NCBI GenBank assembly: GCA_050084985.1
Contig: JBITNC010000001.1
Location: 54,436,001 to 54,500,000, forward strand
Origin: Nageia nagi
Taxonomy: Eukaryota; Pinophyta
DNA: 64,000 bases
Direction of reading: 5' to 3'
Both the position numbers and the translations under genes were made by a program. Of this stretch, positions 58,229 to 64,000 are shown one piece after another; positions within the stretch are counted from its first letter, which is position 1, and every line of letters starts with the position of its first letter. The notes under the pieces were generated by a model. The model did not search any database. It saw only the letters and a list, made by a program, of their open reading frames with translations, and was not told where the DNA came from.

Positions 58229-59493
58229 ATATTGACATAACTGATAAAGATAATTGGTACAAAGAATTGATAGATTTTTTAAAATTTGGAACTCTTCCTG
58301 CAAACCTTAATAAATCATCACGACGAGCCTTTAAAATTAAAGCAATTAAATATTGTTTGATAGGGGATGTCTTGCATCGATGAAATTTCAATGGATTTTA
58401 CTCAATGTCTTGAATGCAATGATATTAAAAAGGCTATATCCTCTCCCATGATGGAACATGCGGAGGACATTTTAATGGTGTTGCGATTGTAAAAGCGATT
58501 AATAGGAATGGGGTATTATTGGCCAACTATGGAAAAAGGATTGTTGTGAATATGTTAAAAAATGTTTTAAATGTCAATAATACGCTCATTTATTTTCACA
58601 ACCATCTCAAGAACTACATCCTATACAATCACTTTGGCCATTCTCTAAATGGGCATTAGATTTAATAGGACAAATTACACCTATATCTTCTGGTGGACAC
58701 AAGTTCATTATCACGCAACTGAATATTTTACTAAATGGGTAGAGGCCATTCCCATGACTTCCACCACTGGTTCACGAATTGCTAATTTATAGAAAATTAC
58801 ATTATATGTAGATTCAGTCATACTCGAACCAATTAATTACAGATAATGGAAAAAATTTTAAAAAAAGGATGTAAAACAAATATGTGATAAGTATAATATT
58901 AAACAAAGTTTTTCCACTCCATATTATCCACAAGGCAATGGATAGGCAGAGGCTACTAATAAAACTATTCGAACATCTTAGCAAAAATAGTAAATGATTC
59001 TCATAGAGATTGGGATATGCAAATACCAAAAGCCTTATGGGCCTTATCGTACCAGTGTACACACTCCTATTGGGGCAACACCATTCTCTTTAGTATATGG
59101 AACAGAAGCATCCTACCCATAGAACTTGAGATACCATCCCTTAGAGTAAATCTAAGTGAGCAAAATTTCGACGAAAAGCAAGATAGACTCGCTTAGATCA
59201 ATTATTGCTTTTAGATGAAAAATGTATCAATGCTTTAGAGCATATGCGTGTTTATCAGAAGAGGATAAAATGAGCTTTTGATAAAAGGCTCTAATTCGTG
59301 AGTTCAAAATAGGTGATTTGGTTTTAAAAAAAAATCAACAAACTTCACGAATAGAACGATAGCTTAGAGATAAGTTTGCTTCGAATTGGTTAGGCCATAT
59401 ATCATTAAGAAAAAATTCGATAAAGGAACTTATCATTTATCAGACTTAGAAGGAAATGAAGAGCGTGAACCTATAAATATCATGCATCTTTGA
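58229..59493 (+). pseudogene. C integrase
   Basis: Pieces in shifting frames: a H-D-G-T-C-G-G-H-F-N-G zinc-binding segment at about 58450, H-x-C-x-x-C region near 58560 (degraded), WPFSKWALDL-x-G near 58640 (first Asp), F-T-K-W-V-E-A (about 58730), TDNGKNF near 58840 (second Asp), S-T-P-Y-Y-P-Q-G-N-G near 58915 and A-E-A-T-N-K-T (Glu), and the C-terminal GTYHLSDLEG (about 59415-59460). Heavily broken. Confidence 0.82.
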
Positions 59494-59591
59494 CCCTTTA
59501 TACATAAAAAAAATGTACATTAGTCTTCTTTTGTTTTATTTTATTGTTAAAATAATAAATAAATAAAAGTATTAATATTTGTCAAGTGTTA

Positions 59592-60779
59592 ATGATTAAA
59601 ATAGAAAAGATGAATCTGGCAAAGGAATCTGCTGAAGGTAGCATAGTGCAACCACAAGTACGATTTCCACCGCCAAGATATCCAGGTGATTTAGCATTAA
59701 CATATTTAAAACATGGATTTGATTTGAATCTCTTAAGTTATTTACAATTGACTATTGATGAACAATATGAAAGAACATATCATATGTTTTGTGGTATAAA
59801 TAATGGTTGGGAAGTCACTTTTTGTGGATATAAAGTAAGCATTATTTTAGATCCACAAATCTATTTCACCCATATGGAAAGAATATCACAAGAATTAACT
59901 ACTTTCTGCCTACAATGGCCTTATGGAATACAGAATCGTCATAAATTGCCAATTAACTGAGTATTCACTCCTTTTAGCTAGGCTGAAATACGTTAAACAA
60001 TTAACCAAAAGCCTAGAATGGATGGATGAACTTTTACATTATTTACCTCATAAAAGGTGATTTATGATTTTTCAAATACTTTGTGGCTTTTTCCTCCTAG
60101 AACGTTACAACAACACTATAGGCAAACTCACAGATTTTCTCGCATGCAAATGCGACACACAATTTGGAAACAAAGTTAGAGAAAAAAAGCTTGTCGTATT
60201 GCCGAGCTTACAAGATAAATCAAATAAGGGTTAGAAATGAGATTATCAAAAAACTATCAAAAGGACATAGAGTACAGAATGATGGAAATTATCTTCTGGG
60301 TTCGAAAGTAGGTATGACAAAGATATCTTTATGAAAGTTATTCGTAAGTTCCTACTCCTTTGTATTCAAATATCTTTTCCATGCCTCTTGAAATACAACA
60401 AAAAATGGCCTTGACGTTCTATGATGCACATGAATCTTACGGTTGGGATGTCAAAATAAATGGATATCAAGTTATTATTTGTATCAATGCATTTGAGTTA
60501 TGGTGTTCTCCTAACTCAGAATATGATTTAATGATATATTTCTATCTTCTATGGCCTATAGAAAAGCCCAAAATAATAGTTGATTGTACTCACAACCTGA
60601 CTTTAAAACATCGAGAACAAATCATCTCTATCACACAAACTGTAACATTCGAACACTTAGATTATTGTGTTCCAGAAATCTATCATAATCAAGTGATATT
60701 AGATTTTAGTTTTTTGTTTAGTTCAACACATTGTTCATTTAATCCTAATGCAGTACAAACTCGATTTGAACCGTCATAA
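59592..60779 (+). pseudogene. Extra sense-strand frame downstream of C pol (ORF-X), function unknown
   Basis: A single reading frame of 396 codons starts about 100 bp after pol. It has no frame shift and 11 stops, all clustered in the middle third (59958-60356). The two outer parts are open (59586-59960 and 60360-60779). They share a domain of about 70 residues: an NGWEVTFCGYKVSIIL / GWDVKINGYQVIICI block, then about 25 residues, then TTFCLQWP / IYFYLLWP. The middle is rich in Arg and Lys (QHYRQTHRF, RKKACRIAELTR). No membrane segment or signal peptide is visible, so it is not envelope-like. Tat elements are known to carry extra frames, but I do not recognise this one. Confidence 0.72.
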
Positions 60780-61330
60780 TAGATTCCCTAGAAAAATTAT
60801 AAAATCCTAAAAAATCAAAAATTATAAAATCCTAAAAAATTGAAAACTATAAAACGCATAAAAATTATAAAATTATAAAAATCTACCTAGATGGAAACAT
60901 CTAGAGGTCACTTGGCAATTGGGTGCCCTGCCCTTGTATGATGTAAATATATGTTGCATATCATTGTAAAAGTGATTATCAAGTAAATGTGTAATGTGTG
61001 AAAAGGTCATCTTAGAATAATTTCCTTGTTATCATTACATTCACTTTGTCTTTCTTTCATAAAGAAATGATATACCATAGATGATAGAAAAACATAAAGT
61101 TTGTGTTTGAAAGAAAATCCATAAACTCCAAGCACTTAATACATTAAAGAATTCTAAGAGAATTTGAATGAAATCATCCTAAGAGACATTAAGAGTGAAA
61201 GTTATTGCTATCCTATTATTTCGCTTCATCTCGAACCCAAGAATCATTTGATAGTTAAAAAAAAAAAAAAAAAGAGATGATCAAAAAAAAAAAATCATTA
61301 CATTATATCAATGATTCTTGGGTGATTACA
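60780..61330 (+). other. C 3' untranslated region, AT-rich part with short repeats
   Basis: 60790-60880 holds about five copies of an 'aaaattataaaatcctaaaaa' type unit. 61258-61300 holds A runs. No gene seen. Confidence 0.6.
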
Positions 61331-61334
61331 ATAT

Positions 61335-61445
61335 CCTCTACTGGGGCTATGGATGCCTGACTAGCAGTAGAGCAAGGTTGTAGCGGGATCAAGGGGTTAA
61401 TCCTCATCGGGGCTATGGACGCCTATCTGGCAATGGGGCATACCT
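61335..61445. repeat. Imperfect tandem pair 'ggggctatgga-gcct'
   Basis: Two units of about 65 bp share 'tac/cat(c)tggggctatgga(t/c)gcct', 'ct(a/g)gcaatggggca / ctagcagtagagca'. This block is much richer in GC than its flanks. Confidence 0.65.
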
Positions 61446-61785
61446 TACGAGTGGCGATATGTCCATTTTGGTTAGCGAACCTTCTTTCCTATGGACCTCT
61501 ATACGTTTCATACGATAGACTAGCTTATTAATGTCTCTAAGATATTTCATCTCAAATGATCTAAGAAGGAAATGAATCTCACTACACACACTGGAGTTTG
61601 TAGATTTTTTATCAACATATAACAATATTGTTTGATATCATCTTAGGTTGTTAAATCTTGAGATAAAGAAAGATAAGGTAGATGTTATAATAACTTGGTT
61701 ATTAATCCAAAATCACCTAATCATTTTCATAGTTTGTAATTTGTTTGTGCTTAAAGTCATGTGTGTCATTTTGTTAAACCCATTC

Positions 61786-62048
61786 ACTTTATATCTATTA
61801 CCTTTGAACATTATTAAAATTGTTTTCTTTGGAAAGGATAAGAATGATTATTTATGTTCCCCTGAACAAGATAAAGTTAATGTTCATATACATCCATAAG
61901 TCACTAGTGTGTATGTCAAGCCATTTTACTATTATCTATTACCTTTGAACATTATTAAAATTTCTTTTCTTTGGAAAGGATAAGAATGATTATTTATCAT
62001 TCTCCTAACCAAGATAAAGTTAATGTTCATATACATCCATAAGTCATG
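61786..62048. repeat. Tandem duplication of about 150 bp
   Basis: Copies at 61793-61905 and 61938-62045 share 'tctattacctttgaacattattaaaatt', 'tttctttggaaaggataagaatgattattta' and 'aagataaagttaatgttcatatacatccataagtca'. Confidence 0.9.
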
Positions 62049-62570
62049 TTTGTCATGTCAAAAAGTTTATTGTAAAATTGCCAAGTACGGAAGATGATGC
62101 ATCTGATTCCCAAAAATATAATAAAAATATGTTCTTAAATAACTTAACTTATTAAAATTATAAGTTAGATTTATTATTTATAGCAACTATAATCATACTT
62201 ATTACCAAATTAATTTTGAGATTAGTAACATCATCAAACTAATTTGTTTACATATTTATCATTACACATCATACATTCCACAATTATATCTATGTATCAT
62301 ACATTTTGAAAATTACATCTATCATTAACATCTATTCATCATCAAGTAATTAAAACATAATCATATTTATTATGATCTACATAACATCAAATCATACCTA
62401 TTTATCACAAATCCATGTATAAAATGAAAACTCATGCATCAAAAATCATACAAGTACCATAAATATCAAAGATCTCATCTATATATACATCATAATATAC
62501 ATCAAAAGGTCATCATAACATTATGAATCATATAATAAAATACAAGGGTCCAATAACCTCATAAGCATAT
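62049..62570. other. AT-rich stretch with 'atca' and 'tcat' words
   Basis: Simple-sequence-like DNA; no gene or terminus seen. Confidence 0.4.
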
Positions 62571-64000
62571 AAAAATAACATCATGAAAAAGGGTATCCTC
62601 AAGGACTACCCCAACCACTGCCGGTCTGCTAGGACTACTCGGTTGCCTCCGCTTCTACTGGTCTCTCTGGTACCCAGATGTGTGATGACTCCTGACTAAC
62701 CTTTTGGATGAACCAATAGCCCCTAAGGGAGATGCCTAGGGTGTACCACTCCTGCTAGGATGCCTCCTGACCTCTGAGTCCTACCTGGAGATCTACCATG
62801 TACCCTGTGCACTGCTACCTATCTGATATGTGAGATACCTATAGGCATGTAACTATCTGGAGGAATAGGATAGGGAGCCCCTAGAGTAAAAGTGGAACAC
62901 CTATCAGCCACATCTATACTATACTACTATAAAAATCTCACTACTAACAAATGCCATGAGTAAAAACTAAAGGACCACTCCTGAAGTAGATGCTAACCTA
63001 ACTGATGAGCTTAGCTCCCTGTAAAGAGGAACAGCCTCATCTCTCTCCTATCTATACTATCTCGCTCACCCTGTACCTATACATACGTGAGTGGGCCTGT
63101 GACAACTGGTATCTCAACTCATAAATGTCTCCTAGCAAACTATCAATGCTAGGAACCTATGTAGCAGGAGCCTCCTCGACTCCGCATGTAACCTCTGGGT
63201 AGCTCCCTCCTCACCTACACTCGTAGCCTCCTCCTTCAAGAGCTAAATCCTTAGGAGCATCTACCATAACCTCCTCATTGGTAACCTCCTCTCTCAGCCT
63301 CCTCTCCTATAGGCTCTCATCTACCTCTCCCCTCCTGCTATACACCTACTCCTTAGCAACATCGATGCATCAATGAATGCATCTACCCTCCTAATCACCT
63401 CTAAGCCATCATCTCCCTCCTCCCACCAGGCCTAAATGCCTTAGACACCTTAACATCATCCTCCCTGGTATCATCCTCCAATGGTCCTCCTCCTGAGTAG
63501 GATCAGGCTCTACGTAAACCAATGGCTGTAACCCTCTGCTAAAATAGTGCCCTCACACTGATATGGCACTGATGGGTAGGTACATCCTAAACTAAATTGA
63601 ATTGATGGTGACCCTGCTCAAAATGAAAATACTCTAAAAATTAGCTGATGACCACTCAAAACATGTGGCTATCTAATACCATAAGCTCAGCTGTGAGCTC
63701 TCTCCAGATAGCATACAAGTGGTAAGGTTGAATCTCACTTGATCTGAATCAAGTGACTAAGCATGTGGCAATAATAGCCCACATCTCGATGAAACTCCAT
63801 CTGATGGGTGAATATAAAAATCATCATGCCATCTAATATGCCAGCCTCATAATCCAAATGACTACCAAACCAGGCATCAGCAACCCTAGAGGATGAGCCA
63901 CAGCTATATGCTCATATGCCCACGCCTGCAAGGTGACAGTAACTATAAGAGGCCCTATGCCCCTGTGAATAAAAAATAGCTCCCTATAAATCTGAGCTAA
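62571..64000 (-). pseudogene. Antisense coding-like region, plant-mobile-domain-like, extends past the window
   Basis: Base composition changes sharply at about 62570 (CT-rich on plus, GA-rich on minus). On the minus strand near 64000-63850 a frame reads IYRELFFIHRGIGPL and VTLQAWAYEHIAVAHPLGL, which resembles the L-Q-x-W-A-W/Y-E-H segment of plant mobile domain (PMD, aminotransferase-like) proteins. Downstream frames are broken but keep an acidic and Arg-rich character (EDDTREDDVKV, RPGGRREMM). Antisense extra frames of this kind are known from the 3' regions of Tat-group elements, so this may belong to C. A separate captured gene or element is possible. Confidence 0.4.

Larger units (their letters stand above)
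48890..64000 (+). mobile_element. C: large Ty3/gypsy element of the Tat lineage, 3' end outside the window
   Basis: Order: LTR (48890-49733), PBS, leader to 51618, gag, protease, G-patch segment, reverse transcriptase, RNase H, second (archaeal-type) RNase H, integrase, extra sense frame, 3' untranslated region. Reverse transcriptase before integrase marks Ty3/gypsy. A second RNase H domain marks the Tat group, which includes very large Ogre-type elements. No second LTR copy (TGTAGACACC) is seen up to 64000. Whether 62100-64000 belongs to C or is a later insertion is open. Confidence 0.82.

Noticed and set aside
59592-60779. Envelope-like gene as an explanation for the post-pol frame
   Set aside because: There is no signal peptide, transmembrane segment or glycosylation-rich ectodomain, and the element is of Tat type with two RNase H domains rather than the Athila type.
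1-64000. tRNA, rRNA or other structural RNA genes
   Set aside because: Reading both strands I found no tRNA box pair with cloverleaf potential. The only tRNA-related sequences are retrotransposon primer-binding sites.

Overview
This window is intergenic, repeat-dominated nuclear DNA of a land plant. It is AT-rich, shows no intact protein-coding host gene, and consists mainly of nested and decayed transposable elements: Ty1/copia and Ty3/gypsy LTR retrotransposons, a CACTA (En/Spm) transposase remnant and a Helitron Rep remnant. Several rounds of insertion plus heavy point decay suggest a large, slowly purged genome. A gymnosperm such as a conifer is my best guess, but that is inference and nothing in the sequence names the species.

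Layout. 1-3030: a repeat (R1, copy 1) joined to the 3' end of a copia element of 'family A'. 5100-17395: a CACTA TNP2 transposase remnant split by a full-length family A copia element (A1, 5718-16649, TSD CAAAT). A1 itself carries a 2.2-kb minus-strand copia half-element (H, 10965-13200). 17396-20487: AT-rich DNA with tandem repeats, including a 289-bp tandem duplication. 20488-26021: a nearly complete minus-strand copia element (D) with short LTRs and TA...TA termini. 26022-30106: a repeat (R2, copy 1), an unrecognised decayed coding region and a copia RNase H tail. 30107-43724: R1 copy 2, split by a one-LTR family A insertion (B, 30198-33038, perfect TSD) and by about 9.6 kb. That 9.6 kb holds a Helitron Rep remnant, an intact first exon of an MFSD5-like transporter, R2 copy 2 and a family A solo LTR (38975-39466, perfect TSD).

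From 43900 to the window end there is a three-level nest. A non-coding LTR element (F) has a minus-strand family A copia (A2) in its 3' LTR. A2 is in turn interrupted in its integrase gene by a large Ty3/gypsy element (C, from 48890). C has an 844-bp LTR, a PBS, a 1.9-kb leader, gag with an N-terminal coiled coil, protease, a G-patch segment, reverse transcriptase, two RNase H domains (the mark of the Tat lineage) and integrase. Downstream of pol in sense orientation is an extra reading frame (59592-60779) with a duplicated domain of unknown function. An antisense region resembling a plant mobile domain follows near the window end. The 3' LTR of C is not in the window.

Frames are broken mostly by in-phase stops that read as C-to-T (or G-to-A) changes of Gln, Arg or Trp codons, as expected for methylated, silenced repeats. 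The most unusual items are the extra post-pol frame of C, the clean MFSD5-like exon beside the Helitron remnant, the two half-elements with target-site duplications, and a palindrome and 3' UTR repeats shared by family A copies.
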